Shown: positions 35,449 through 43,906 of the stretch, in pieces
How the letters are laid out: every line of letters begins with the position of its first letter
Position numbering within the stretch: position 1 is the stretch's first letter
DNA from: Bradyrhizobium sp.
Lineage (GTDB): Bacteria; Pseudomonadota; Alphaproteobacteria; Rhizobiales; Xanthobacteraceae
Direction of reading: 5' to 3'
Length of the DNA stretch: 64,000 nt
Assembly (NCBI RefSeq): GCF_022844465.1
Contig: NZ_JALHLP010000001.1
Coordinates: forward strand, 1,116,001-1,180,000
Notes under the pieces: model-generated
What the model was told of the DNA's origin: nothing
The model's database searches: none
What the model saw: the letters and a program-made list of their open reading frames with translations, nothing else
Program-made: the position numbers and the translations under genes

Positions 35449-36243
35449 GTGAAACGCTGGCCCGGAATCGCAGTGCTCAGTCTTGCTGTGATGACCATGA
35501 CAGCGGCGGCGCAGGACATGATGCGTCACATCGACCTGTCGTCGCCCGATATGGTTACGGCCGAAATGAACCGTGCAGAAGTCGAAGCCGCGCTCGCTGC
35601 GGCGACCATCGCCGCGCCCGCCGATTTCACCGGAAAGCGATTGTCCGGCCTCGACCTCTCGGGGCTCAACCTGTCGGCTGCGATTTTTCGCGCTGCACGG
35701 CTCAACAAGACGAAGCTGACCGGCGTGAAACTGGATCACGCCATTCTCGATCAGGCGTGGCTGCTCGAGGCGGATCTTACGGGCGCAAGCCTGAAAGGCG
35801 CCAACCTGTTCGCCTCGCAGATGGCTCGCGCCCGGCTCGATGGCGCCGATCTCTCGGGAGCACGCATTGCCGCCGATCTTTCCAGCGCGAGTCTCGTCGG
35901 AGCCTCGATCTCGGGTGCAAATCTGAGCGCCGACATGCGCAACCAGTCGATGGGCCTGATGCGCGCGGTGCTGAAATCCGCCAATCTGGAACGGTTGAAT
36001 GCGCGCGGCGCAAACCTGTCTCGCGTCGATCTCGAATTTGCCTCGCTGAAAGCTGCCGACCTCACGGGTGCTTCCCTCAAGAACGCCCAACTCGGTGGCG
36101 CCGACTTGACCGGGGTCACGGTCGTCGAAACCGATTTCGACGGCGCCGATCTTGATTCAACGAAGTTGATAGCTCCAATCGGCCTCGACCGCGCAAGAAA
36201 TTTCGAGAAGGCGAAAAACCGGGAACGTCTGATAAGGCACTGA
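35449..36243 (+). CDS. Exported pentapeptide-repeat protein
   Basis: The likely start is GTG at 35449, with GGAGG six bases upstream and a signal peptide right after (KRWPGIAVLSLAVMTMTAAAQ); a GTG at 35413 gives 276 aa in total. From about residue 60 the protein is made of A(D/N)LxX pentapeptides (FTGKRLSGLDLSGLNLSAAIF, LTGASLKGANLFAS, LDGADLSGARI, and others), which fold into a four-sided right-handed beta-helix. Cytosolic pentapeptide proteins can mimic DNA; this one is exported, so it is more likely a structural periplasmic protein. Its role beside quinoprotein accessory genes is unknown. Confidence 0.85.
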   Translation: MKRWPGIAVLSLAVMTMTAAAQDMMRHIDLSSPDMVTAEMNRAEVEAALAAATIAAPADFTGKRLSGLDLSGLNLSAAIFRAARLNKTKLTGVKLDHAILDQAWLLEADLTGASLKGANLFASQMARARLDGADLSGARIAADLSSASLVGASISGANLSADMRNQSMGLMRAVLKSANLERLNARGANLSRVDLEFASLKAADLTGASLKNAQLGGADLTGVTVVETDFDGADLDSTKLIAPIGLDRARNFEKAKNRERLIRH

Positions 36244-36275
36244 CGCCTTCAGGTTTGCCACGGGAGGATTGAGTG

Positions 36276-36620
36276 ATGCGATGCATGCTGGGCTTGGTTC
36301 TGCTATTGTTCGCTGGCGCTGGCGACGTTGCCGCGCAGAGCAAGGGCATCCGGCTCTGGAACCTGACCACCTCGACGATCTCAGGTTTTCAGTTGTCGCC
36401 GGCCGGGACGGACGCCTGGGGACCGAACCAAACCCTGAACGACAGGGACAAGGAGGTCGACCACAACGAACGCCTGCGCATCACGAGCGTGGAGCCGGGA
36501 CGCTACGATGCCAAGGTGAGTTATCGCGACTCAAGGCAATGCCTGGTGAGAGACATCGAAATCAGGGCAGACGCAGTGTTCTCGATAGCCGACAAGGATT
36601 TGAAGGACTGCAGCAAGTAA
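36276..36620 (+). CDS. Small exported protein of unknown function in XoxF island
   Basis: A 114-aa protein from the ATG at 36276 (GGGAGG 8 bases upstream; GTG at 36273 is equally possible). It has a signal peptide (MRCMLGLVLLLFAGAGDVAA) and a short beta-rich domain: IRLWNLTTSTISGFQLSPAGTDAWGPNQTLNDRDKEVDHNERLRI, then GRYDAKVSYRDSRQCLVRDIEI and a final DLKDC. The two Cys near the C-terminus may pair. It lies 32 bases after the pentapeptide gene in the same direction, so they are probably co-transcribed. No function is known to me. Confidence 0.75.
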   Translation: MRCMLGLVLLLFAGAGDVAAQSKGIRLWNLTTSTISGFQLSPAGTDAWGPNQTLNDRDKEVDHNERLRITSVEPGRYDAKVSYRDSRQCLVRDIEIRADAVFSIADKDLKDCSK

Positions 36621-36647
36621 TCCTTGCTGCAGCCGCGCAAGATCGCT

Positions 36648-36884
36648 TCAGCCTGCGGGCGCAACCACGCCCTTATCCGCCCGGTCGTTGAGGCGCGGAT
36701 ATTCGCAGCGCCACTTCACTGCGGTCCATTTGGGATGCTCGCCAACCCATTGCGCGATATAAGGCTGCGCAGCCATGACACATTGCTGCAAGGACGCGTT
36801 CGAGACAAATACAAGATGCCTCTCTTCGCAGGTGGCCGGCGACAGCACGGCACATACCGTCAATACCAGGTCGATCGCATTCAT
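36648..36884 (-). CDS. Small conserved-looking protein, possibly exported
   Basis: A 78-aa protein from the ATG at 36884 (MNAIDLVLTVCAVLSPATCEERHL); the open frame extends to a GTG at 36923. The N-terminus is hydrophobic enough to be a signal peptide or anchor. The rest has FVSNASLQQCVMAAQPYIAQWVGEHPKWTAVKWRCEY, with three or four Cys and a WxxxxWRCEY pattern that looks like a real protein core. It is convergent with the small exported gene to its left. I cannot name a function. Confidence 0.65.
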   Translation of the reverse strand: MNAIDLVLTVCAVLSPATCEERHLVFVSNASLQQCVMAAQPYIAQWVGEHPKWTAVKWRCEYPRLNDRADKGVVAPAG

Positions 36885-37005
36885 GCCTGAGATTCCCAGA
36901 GCTAGTGCGTTGAAAGATAACACAAACAGCTACGTAACAGGCAGGCAAAGCTTCACCATACCGTGAATACCCGGCCCCAGGTCGGCGCCGTGGCGGCCGT
37001 CCGCC

Positions 37006-37872
37006 TCAAAAGTTAACGCCGAATCTCAGCCGCACGTGATGGCGTTCGAAGTTGGCCAGATCGAGGGCCGCATTCGATCCGGCCGGACGTCCCCAGGCCT
37101 GAATACTCCAGGCTGCGGTCAATCGTGAACGCGGCGACAATTGGAAATAGGCGGTTGGTCCAACAAATAGCGCCTGACCCGTCAGTTCTTGCAAACCGAT
37201 CCCCTCATACTGACGCAGATAGCGTGCTTCACCGCCGAGAAGGAAATCCGGACGTGTTCGCACCATCATGGCGAACGCGGCGCCGACAGTCGATTCCTGC
37301 TCTGCAGTCCCGATGCCGACCTGCCGCGTCCATTCCGGCTGGTAGATCAGATTGAGTGCGGCAACGGCGACATTCGGAATCACTTCCCGGTCGAACGCCA
37401 GCGTTAATCCTGTACCGTAGCTTCGGACCGCCGCCGCCGTGGTCTCGTTGATGCGGGTGGCGTAGGTTTCTACCACCATGGTAAAGCCAAATGCGGCCGC
37501 GTCCCGATCGAGAAACCGGTAGCGCAGGTCCACGGAAATACCTTCCCACGACAACTGCCGTCGATCTTCCAGACTAGGTACACCGCGGATGAAATGGGAC
37601 GTAAAGCTGGTGCCTAGTTCCACCCGGACATTCCTGACAGGCACGAATTCCAATTGAAATTCCTGGCCGATTGCCCGGTAGTTCCCGCCGTTCCTGGCAA
37701 ATCGTCCGAAAGTCTGGCTCTGGAATTCGCGCTCTCCGACCTTTCCGATGTCGGTGCCGATCATGAAACCGAACAGATGCTCGGTATCGATGCCCTCAGC
37801 GCAAACGCCGCCGGGAAGCAGCGCGCAGAGACACACAAACGCCATCCGGATGATCTTCGAACGAAACGGCAT
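37006..37872 (-). CDS. Outer-membrane beta-barrel protein
   Basis: A 288-aa protein with signal peptide MAFVCLCALLPGGVCAEG, followed by alternating-hydrophobicity strands (VELGTSFTSHFI, GISVDLRYRFL, AAFGFTMVVETYA, AVAALNLIYQPEW, FLLGGEARYLRQY, GPTAYFQLSPRSRLTAAWSIQAWG) and a C-terminal RLRFGVNF ending in Phe, the signal for BAM-dependent barrel insertion. It is probably a 10-14-strand barrel related to small transporter-like outer membrane proteins. It lies inside the XoxF island between small exported genes and pqqA; whether it takes part in methanol oxidation is unknown. Confidence 0.8.
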   Translation of the reverse strand: MPFRSKIIRMAFVCLCALLPGGVCAEGIDTEHLFGFMIGTDIGKVGEREFQSQTFGRFARNGGNYRAIGQEFQLEFVPVRNVRVELGTSFTSHFIRGVPSLEDRRQLSWEGISVDLRYRFLDRDAAAFGFTMVVETYATRINETTAAAVRSYGTGLTLAFDREVIPNVAVAALNLIYQPEWTRQVGIGTAEQESTVGAAFAMMVRTRPDFLLGGEARYLRQYEGIGLQELTGQALFVGPTAYFQLSPRSRLTAAWSIQAWGRPAGSNAALDLANFERHHVRLRFGVNF

Positions 37873-38234
37873 TCAAAAGCCATAGGAATGAAAAACGACG
37901 TGAATGAAACGAGGCGCCACTGATCGACGCAACCCTACCATAATGCAGGGGCTGGCGGCCATGGAATTGGAATTCGCGGTCCCCGCGTTCCGGTGACGGC
38001 GACGCCGGTTCAGGCGCGAGGGTCACAATACGTGGAACTCGAATAGCAAAGCTTCCTCTACGAGAAGCCTGACGCGTCGAACTTTCGCCTGTCGATGCAA
38101 GGCAATTGGAGATTGCGCTTTTGGTCCAGTCACGCCTTGGATACTGCATCAGACGAACTATCGAACCGGACGTCTGCCGCGGCTCGAAGCAGCAGCGCGC
38201 GTTGCCAGAGCCGGGCAGATCGTTTCGATGCAGT
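37873..38234. other. Intergenic region downstream of pqqA
   Basis: I see no gene in these 362 bases on either strand. It holds the promoter of the outer-membrane gene and the 3' end of the pqqA transcript. No strong terminator hairpin with a T-tract was found. Confidence 0.5.
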
Positions 38235-38315
38235 CTACTTGCGCGATGCGCAGGCGTACATGTTGATTTCCATGCCCACCGGCACTTCGACGATCTTCGG
38301 AGTCTTCCACGTCAT
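38235..38315 (-). CDS. pqqA: PQQ precursor peptide PqqA (orphan)
   Basis: A 26-aa peptide from the ATG at 38315 to TAG at 38235-38237, too short for routine gene finders. It begins MTWKTPKIVEVPVG and carries E16-I-N-M-Y20, the Glu-x3-Tyr pair whose side chains PqqE links to build pyrroloquinoline quinone. CTGGGAGA lies about 5 bases upstream of the start. No pqqB, C, D or E gene is in the window, so this is an orphan copy. Its place 2 kb before xoxF, a PQQ enzyme, suggests that precursor supply is matched to XoxF demand. Confidence 0.93.
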   Translation of the reverse strand: MTWKTPKIVEVPVGMEINMYACASRK

Positions 38316-38667
38316 TTGGGTCTCCCAGGTAGTTTTGGCGCGACGTCGCACCAAGTTGAACCTAGAGCCGCCCCGGACGCAGCGCAAGTGCGGCACATCG
38401 AAGCCGAGCACATGTGCGCCAAGGTACTTCTCTCCCGGGCAAGGCCACTTCTCTTCTGGACAAAGCTCTGTGTTACCAATGCGGGATGGGCGTTACGGCA
38501 TCCCCCGAATGTGATGCCGTGACCTGCCGGTTTCGACTATCCTATCGCAGCTTGTGGCGTGGGGGACAGATGGCCGCAGGTTCCGGGTGGCCAGGTGGAT
38601 CGCACCACTGCTTGGTCGGGCGCGCCTAGGTTCCCTCCGACCGCGGACCAAGGTTGCGAGGCCATTC
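38316..38667. other. Intergenic region upstream of pqqA and of a small exported gene
   Basis: These 352 bases contain the promoters of pqqA (minus) and of the small gene at 38668 (plus). Open frames here on the plus strand look non-coding. I find no convincing regulatory palindrome. Confidence 0.5.
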
Positions 38668-38904
38668 ATGCGATCGCTGTACATTGGAACACTCAGTGCA
38701 TTCCTCGCCCTTCTCCTTACGCTGCCAGCAGATGCCGAGGACCGTTCGCGGCTTGGCCAGCCGACCCTGGATTCAGAAACACCGCCAGCATCCCTAACCG
38801 GAAAGGAGCGTGTCGGCAGGAAGTGGATGGACGAGCAACGGATCGACAATTGCAATGTGCCGGTCGACAAGCGTGGTCCCAAGCCGCGGCCAAGAGATTG
38901 TTGA
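38668..38904 (+). CDS. Small exported protein of unknown function
   Basis: A 78-aa protein from the ATG at 38668, with GCGAGG about 8 bases upstream. It has a clear signal peptide (RSLYIGTLSAFLALLLTLPADA) and a short polar mature part with PTLDSETPPASLTGKERVGRKWMDEQRIDNCNVPVDKRGPKPRPRDC. Two Cys residues in the last 25 residues may form a disulfide. The open frame upstream to 38554 has no good start. I do not recognise the family. It is convergent with the AraC regulator. Confidence 0.68.
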   Translation: MRSLYIGTLSAFLALLLTLPADAEDRSRLGQPTLDSETPPASLTGKERVGRKWMDEQRIDNCNVPVDKRGPKPRPRDC

Positions 38905-38936
38905 GCGCTGCTGGGGTTTAAGCCGGCGCGCGACAA

Positions 38937-39905
38937 CTAGGGAGCGCCTGACCGCGGGCTTCCGTGCTGCGCCTTATGGATGGAAGACGGAACAACTCCG
39001 AAATACTTGCGGAAGACCCGGCTGAAATGGGACGAACTAGAAAAGCCCCATGAAAATGCGACATCCGTAACCGTCTTTCCGGCGTGAGTCTCCAGTTCGT
39101 GCCGGCAGTTCTGCAATCGCGCGTGCCAGATATAGTCGCTGACAGTGATTCCCCTGTCGCTGAACAGCATGTGCAGATAGCGTTTGGTGCAGCCCAGTGC
39201 GGCGGAAATCTGGTCGATGCAGAGATCAGGGTCGCGCAGATGTTCGCGGATGAACGCCTGGGCGCGAATATACATCGCCTCGGGTCCGCCACGATCGAAC
39301 GCCGCGTCCGCCTCGCGGAGCGGCAACAACAGGAGATCGATCAGCGAATCAGCGACGACGACGGCGTTGTTCGGTGACAGTTTCGCAGCCTGTTCGAACG
39401 CGGCATGCACGAAGTCATGGGCGATGCGGCCGGTACCGGTGCGCGCCGAAAGCTTGCACGCCGACATCCTCGCCATGTGGAAGCCGCGCTCCTGCAGCAG
39501 CGCCTTCGGCACGATCACGACCTCGTGCCGTGTCAACGCCGGACTGATGATCGTATGCGGACAGGAAACATCGTAGGCCAGACAATCGCCTGGCATCAGT
39601 TCGAAGCGGCGGCCGTCCTGCTCAAAATAGGAAATTCCGTGCGTCTGAAACAGGATCTTCACATAGGGATGTTCGCTGGCTTGTGAACGAGACACCGCGT
39701 GCGCGATCCGATGCTGGCTCACCTCGATCTGACAGAGCTTCAGCCGCGAGACCGTTGTGTAGTTGACCCGCGCCTCGAGCGATGACGCTTTCAGCGGATC
39801 GATGTCAAATTGGCCGCAGAGATCCGCCAGCGCATCTGACCAGCACTGAATCTGCTTCTTTGGCGATAAACCGGCGGTGGTAAGCGAGTGGACGGTATCC
39901 GACAT
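38937..39905 (-). CDS. AraC-family transcriptional regulator
   Basis: A 322-aa regulator. The N-terminal two thirds form an AraC-binding-like sensor domain (SRSQASEHPYVKILFQTHGISYFEQDGRRFELMPGDCLAYDVSCPH, a cupin-like pattern). The C-terminal 100 residues are a double helix-turn-helix: DLCIDQISAALGCTKRYLHMLFSDRGITVSDYI and VTDVAFSWGFSSSSHFSRVFRKYFGVVPSSI. It is divergent from xoxF with 394 bases between, so it may control xoxF or the methanol operon. The inducer is unknown. The sensor domain resembles that of EutR/PocR-adjacent or AraC_binding_2 members. Confidence 0.9.
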   Translation of the reverse strand: MSDTVHSLTTAGLSPKKQIQCWSDALADLCGQFDIDPLKASSLEARVNYTTVSRLKLCQIEVSQHRIAHAVSRSQASEHPYVKILFQTHGISYFEQDGRRFELMPGDCLAYDVSCPHTIISPALTRHEVVIVPKALLQERGFHMARMSACKLSARTGTGRIAHDFVHAAFEQAAKLSPNNAVVVADSLIDLLLLPLREADAAFDRGGPEAMYIRAQAFIREHLRDPDLCIDQISAALGCTKRYLHMLFSDRGITVSDYIWHARLQNCRHELETHAGKTVTDVAFSWGFSSSSHFSRVFRKYFGVVPSSIHKAQHGSPRSGAP

Positions 39906-40299
39906 TTCCAGCCACCGATTCGAGAAACGTGACTGTTGCCGCGCGCGGCTCGGTCACGATGAAGCGATATCTACCTCGGATTAAAGCAGCTTTTGTTGCT
40001 GAGCAACGTATCCCCTAGGATTGATCGTCTAACTTAGTTCCTGCTCCGTCAAGGGAAAACTCGCCCGTCGCCCCGCGCAAGCATCTTCCTGCCACGTGCT
40101 CCATTGCACTGCCGCATCGATAGCCGCGCCAGCTGGATTTGCGCCCGGAAGCGAGAAATCGGTTGCGTTTCGCTTTGGAGCAAATGCCGTTCCCTCTTGG
40201 GCAAGTTTCCTATTACCGGACGGGATAAGGATACGGCACAAAATGGAAAAAGCTGGGCCGTCTCGACGGAACCCGAGAGTTCATCAGTGGGAGGACGCG
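39906..40299. other. Divergent promoter region of the AraC regulator and xoxF
   Basis: There is no gene in these 394 bases. The xoxF ribosome-binding site (GGGAGG, 5 bases before the ATG at 40300) is at its end. This is the likely site of lanthanide- or methanol-dependent control. I could not identify a clear operator palindrome or sigma-54 signature by eye. Confidence 0.55.
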
Positions 40300-42105
40300 A
40301 TGCGCAAAGTGCTATTTGCAACTTGTCTTGGCTCTATGGCGGCGTTTACCGCAGGCACCGCGGTGGCCAACGACGAATTGATCAAGATGTCGCAGAACCC
40401 GAAGGATTGGGTGATGCCGGCAGGAGACTACGCCAATACGCGCTACTCAAAGCTCAACCAGATTACCGCGGCCAATGCCGGCAAACTGCAGGTCGCATGG
40501 ACGTTCTCGACCGGCGTGCTGCGCGGCCACGAAGGCGGACCGCTCATCATCGGCAACATGATGTACGTTCACACGCCATTCCCCAACAAGGTCTATGCTC
40601 TTGACCTATCCAAGGACCAGCAGATCGTCTGGAAGTACGAGCCGAAGCAGGATCCGAACGTCATCCCGGTGATGTGTTGCGACACCGTGAACCGCGGCGT
40701 GGCCTATGGCGACGGCAAGATCTTCCTGCACCAGGCCGATACCACCCTGGTCGCCCTCGATGCCAAGACCGGCAAGGTGGAGTGGAGTGCGAAGAACGGC
40801 GATCCCAGCAAGGGCTCGACCGGAACCTCCGCGCCGCTGGTCGTCAAGGACAAGATCCTGGTCGGTATTTCCGGCGGCGAATTCGGCGTGCATTGTCACG
40901 TCACCGCCTACGATCTCAAGTCAGGCAAGCTGTTGTGGCGGGCATTCTCCCAAGGGCCGGACGATCAGCTCATGGTCGATCCCGAGAAGACCACCGAACT
41001 CGGCAAGCCGATCGGCAAGGATTCGAGCCTCAAGACCTGGCAGGGCGATCAGTGGAAGATCGGCGGAGGCTGCACATGGGGTTGGCTGTCCTATGACCCC
41101 GCTTTGAACCTGGTTTACTACGGCTCGGGAAATCCCTCGACCTGGAATCCGAAGCAGCGGCCGGGCGACAACAAATGGTCGATGACCATTTTCGCGCGCA
41201 ATCCTGATACCGGGATGGCCCGCTGGGTCTATCAGATGACCCCCCACGATGAATGGGATTACGACGGCGTCAACGAAATGATTCTCAGCGATCAGCAGAT
41301 CGGCGGCACGGAACGCAAGCTTCTCACCCATTTCGACCGCAACGGGCTGGCCTATACGATGGACCGCACCAACGGAGAATTGCTTGTGGCCGAGAAGTAT
41401 GACCCGACGGTCAACTGGACCACCGGCGTCGATATGAACAAGAGCTCGCCGACCTACGGGCGTCCCAAGGTCGTTGATCAATACTCGACCGAGAAAGGCG
41501 GCGAGGACAAAAACACCAAGGGTATCTGTCCAGCGGCGCTCGGCACCAAGGACCAGCAGCCGGCAGCTTACTCGCCGGATACGCAACTGTTCTATGTGCC
41601 GACCAACCACGTCTGCATGGACTATGAACCGTTCAAGGTAAGCTACACCGCCGGCCAGCCCTATGTCGGGGCCACGCTCTCGATGTATCCGCCTCCCGGC
41701 GCGACCCATATGGGCAACTTCATCGCCTGGGACAACAAGACCGGCAAGATCGCTTGGTCGAACAAGGAGCAGTTCTCGGTGTGGTCCGGCGTGCTCGCTA
41801 CCGCCGGCGGCGTGGTGTTCTACGGAACGCTGGAGGGGTACCTCAAGGCGGTCGACGCCAAGACGGGCAAGGAACTCTACAAGTTCAAGACCCCGTCCGG
41901 CATCATCGGCAACGTCACGACCTATGAGCAGGGCGGCAGGCAGTACATTGCGGTGCTTTCCGGCGTCGGTGGCTGGGCGGGTATTGGTCTTGCAGCCGGT
42001 CTGACCGATCCGACCGCCGGCCTCGGCGCCGTCGGCGGCTACGCCGCGCTGAGCAACTACACCGCGCTCGGCGGAGCACTGACCGTATTCGCGCTGCCGC
42101 AGTGA
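40300..42105 (+). CDS. xoxF: Lanthanide-dependent methanol dehydrogenase XoxF
   Basis: 601 aa from the ATG at 40300, with GGGAGG 5 bases upstream. A signal peptide ([22 protein letters not shown]) leads to an eight-bladed PQQ propeller. Visible features are the vicinal disulfide Cys126-Cys127 (VMCCDT), the metal ligands Glu194 (SGGEFGV) and Asn278 (GSGNPS), the catalytic Asp320, and Asp322 in [10 protein letters not shown]. The extra Asp two residues on marks lanthanide-dependent XoxF; the calcium enzyme MxaF has Ala there. It oxidises methanol to formaldehyde (or formate) in the periplasm and passes electrons to XoxG. No mxaF is in the window. Confidence 0.97.
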   Translation: MRKVLFATCLGSMAAFTAGTAVANDELIKMSQNPKDWVMPAGDYANTRYSKLNQITAANAGKLQVAWTFSTGVLRGHEGGPLIIGNMMYVHTPFPNKVYALDLSKDQQIVWKYEPKQDPNVIPVMCCDTVNRGVAYGDGKIFLHQADTTLVALDAKTGKVEWSAKNGDPSKGSTGTSAPLVVKDKILVGISGGEFGVHCHVTAYDLKSGKLLWRAFSQGPDDQLMVDPEKTTELGKPIGKDSSLKTWQGDQWKIGGGCTWGWLSYDPALNLVYYGSGNPSTWNPKQRPGDNKWSMTIFARNPDTGMARWVYQMTPHDEWDYDGVNEMILSDQQIGGTERKLLTHFDRNGLAYTMDRTNGELLVAEKYDPTVNWTTGVDMNKSSPTYGRPKVVDQYSTEKGGEDKNTKGICPAALGTKDQQPAAYSPDTQLFYVPTNHVCMDYEPFKVSYTAGQPYVGATLSMYPPPGATHMGNFIAWDNKTGKIAWSNKEQFSVWSGVLATAGGVVFYGTLEGYLKAVDAKTGKELYKFKTPSGIIGNVTTYEQGGRQYIAVLSGVGGWAGIGLAAGLTDPTAGLGAVGGYAALSNYTALGGALTVFALPQ

Positions 42106-42120
42106 GCTGAGCCACCTCAG

Positions 42121-42153
42121 AACCGGCGCATGGAGTTGCTCCATGCGCCGGTT
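42121..42153. terminator. 15-bp perfect hairpin between xoxF and xoxG
   Basis: AACCGGCGCATGGAG (42121-42135) and CTCCATGCGCCGGTT (42139-42153) are perfect reverse complements with a TTG loop, starting 15 bases after the xoxF stop. There is no T-tract, so it may be a partial terminator or an mRNA-stabilising 3' end that lets xoxF be expressed more than xoxG. Confidence 0.7.
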
Positions 42154-42183
42154 CGCCTACCACCGCATCTCGAGGGCAAGCTC

Positions 42184-42690
42184 TTGCGTAAAATCTGGTT
42201 TGTGGGTGCTGCGATGATCAGCGTGATATCAGGCGGAATAGCCTTTGCTGCGGGCGCCGTCGATCCGACTCCCGTCAAATCCGAGAATGGCAAGTATCTC
42301 GACAAGGAAGGCAACCCGACCTTCAAGGTCGCCCCCGACGGCACCGTGGATTGGTACACCTACTCCGGCTACCGCCGTTATCACTCGGAATGCCATGTCT
42401 GTCATGGTCCCGACGGGATGGGATCGACCTACGCGCCGGCCGTCACGGATTCGCTCAAGACGATGAGTTACGGCGACTTCGTCGGCGTCGTCGCAAGCGG
42501 CCGCAAAAGCGGCAACTCCGTCATGCCGGCGCTGGGCGATAATCCAAACGTCGCCTGCTACATGGACGACCTATACATCTATCTGCGTGCCCGCGCCCAT
42601 GACGCCGTCGGACGCGTGCGTCCGGCCAAGAAGGAAGACAAGACCGAGGCCTACACCAAGGAGGAGAATTCCTGCATGGGCCGAAAATAA
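42184..42690 (+). CDS. xoxG: Cytochrome c-L XoxG, electron acceptor of XoxF
   Basis: 168 aa from a TTG at 42184 (GAGGG upstream), giving a signal peptide LRKIWFVGAAMISVISGGIAFA. An ATG at 42130 lies in the stem of the intergenic hairpin and an ATG at 42214 would clip the basic start, so both are less likely. It has the haem c motif CHVCH (Cys70, Cys73, His74) in RRYHSECHVCHGPDGMGSTYAP and a probable Met ligand in KSGNSVMPALGDN. A C-terminal cluster, KEENSCMG, follows. It takes electrons from XoxF in the periplasm. It ends 72 bases before the class III alcohol dehydrogenase gene. Confidence 0.93.
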   Translation: MRKIWFVGAAMISVISGGIAFAAGAVDPTPVKSENGKYLDKEGNPTFKVAPDGTVDWYTYSGYRRYHSECHVCHGPDGMGSTYAPAVTDSLKTMSYGDFVGVVASGRKSGNSVMPALGDNPNVACYMDDLYIYLRARAHDAVGRVRPAKKEDKTEAYTKEENSCMGRK

Positions 42691-42762
42691 TCTTTCGGAG
42701 GATTCAGAGCGCGTGGGCCACGATGCCCTGCAACGCTTTCAAGTCCAACCCTGGAGTCTGCA

Positions 42763-43872
42763 ATGAAGACGCGCGCTGCAGTCGCATTCGAAGCAAAGAA
42801 GCCGCTTGAGATCGTCGAGGTCGACCTCGACGGTCCGAAGGCCGGTGAGGTCCTTGTCGAGATAAAGGCGACGGGGATCTGTCACACTGACGCCTATACG
42901 CTCGACGGTTTCGACAGCGAGGGAATCTTTCCTTCGATCCTCGGCCACGAGGGCGCCGGCATCGTTCGCGAGGTCGGCCCGGGCGTGACGTCGGTGAAAC
43001 CAGGCGACCATGCAATCCCGCTCTACACGCCCGAATGCCGGCAGTGCAAAAGCTGCCTAAGCCGGAAGACGAATCTCTGCACCGCAATTCGCGCCACGCA
43101 GGGCAAAGGCGTGATGCCCGACGGCACATCGCGTTTCAGCCGTAAAGGCAAGCCGATCTTTCACTACATGGGCTGTTCGACGTTTTCGAACTTCACCGTG
43201 CTGCCGGAAATCGCGGTGGCAAAGATCCGCGAAGACGCCCCTTTCGACAAAAGTTGCTACATCGGCTGCGGCGTCACGACCGGCGTCGGCGCGGTGGTCA
43301 ACACCGCCAACGTCACGCCGGGCGCCAATGTGGTGGTGTTCGGACTTGGCGGAATCGGACTGAACGTCATTCAAGGCGCCAGGATGGTAGGCGCCGACAG
43401 GATCATCGGCGTCGACATCAACGACAGCAAGGAGGAATGGGGCCGTCGCTTCGGCATGACGCATTTCGTCAATCCGTCAAAGATCGGCGGTGACATCGTT
43501 GCGCACTTGGTTACGCTCACCGACGGTGGCGCCGACTTCACCTTCGATTGCACCGGAAACACCACTGTCATGCGCCAGGCGCTCGAGGCGTGTCATCGCG
43601 GCTGGGGCGTCTCCGTGGTGATCGGGGTGGCGGAATCCGGAAAGGAAATCGCGACCCGGCCGTTCCAGCTCGTGACCGGCCGGGTGTGGAAAGGCACCGC
43701 GTTCGGCGGCGCGCGTGGCCGCACCGATGTGCCGAAAATCGTTGATTGGTACATGAACGGAAAGATCGAGATCGATCCGATGATCACCCACGTCCTCAAG
43801 CTGGAGGACATCAATAAGGGTTTTGATCTGATGCACGAGGGCAAGTCGATCCGTTCGGTCGTCGTATTCTGA
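42763..43872 (+). CDS. adhC: S-(hydroxymethyl)glutathione dehydrogenase (class III alcohol dehydrogenase)
   Basis: A 369-aa zinc alcohol dehydrogenase of class III (also called flhA or frmA). Catalytic zinc ligands are Cys40 ([12 protein letters not shown]) and His62 (GHEGAG), with Cys169 or so in [11 protein letters not shown]. The structural zinc is bound by Cys92, 95, 98 and 106 ([15 protein letters not shown]). [11 protein letters not shown] is the NAD-binding loop. It oxidises S-hydroxymethylglutathione to S-formylglutathione with NAD. GGAG before the ATG and the short distances to xoxG and gfa suggest one xoxFG-adhC-gfa transcript. Confidence 0.96.
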   Translation: MKTRAAVAFEAKKPLEIVEVDLDGPKAGEVLVEIKATGICHTDAYTLDGFDSEGIFPSILGHEGAGIVREVGPGVTSVKPGDHAIPLYTPECRQCKSCLSRKTNLCTAIRATQGKGVMPDGTSRFSRKGKPIFHYMGCSTFSNFTVLPEIAVAKIREDAPFDKSCYIGCGVTTGVGAVVNTANVTPGANVVVFGLGGIGLNVIQGARMVGADRIIGVDINDSKEEWGRRFGMTHFVNPSKIGGDIVAHLVTLTDGGADFTFDCTGNTTVMRQALEACHRGWGVSVVIGVAESGKEIATRPFQLVTGRVWKGTAFGGARGRTDVPKIVDWYMNGKIEIDPMITHVLKLEDINKGFDLMHEGKSIRSVVVF

Positions 43873-43906
43873 GTCGCAGCACGTCAAACATAAGGAGGGT
43901 AGTCCC

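Noticed and set aside
35326..36090. N-terminal extension of the small minus-strand gene ending at 34966
   Set aside because: The extra 255 codons are the mirror of the pentapeptide-repeat gene on the plus strand; a good ribosome-binding site and signal peptide support the ATG at 35325.
38095..38522. Overlapping plus-strand open frames of about 139 codons
   Set aside because: They run antisense through pqqA and have non-protein-like composition.
40921..42144. 407-codon open frame opposite xoxF
   Set aside because: A high-GC shadow of xoxF; no start site or motif supports it.
42130..42183. ATG at 42130 as the xoxG start
   Set aside because: The ATG lies in the stem of the perfect hairpin; starting at the TTG at 42184 gives a normal signal peptide.
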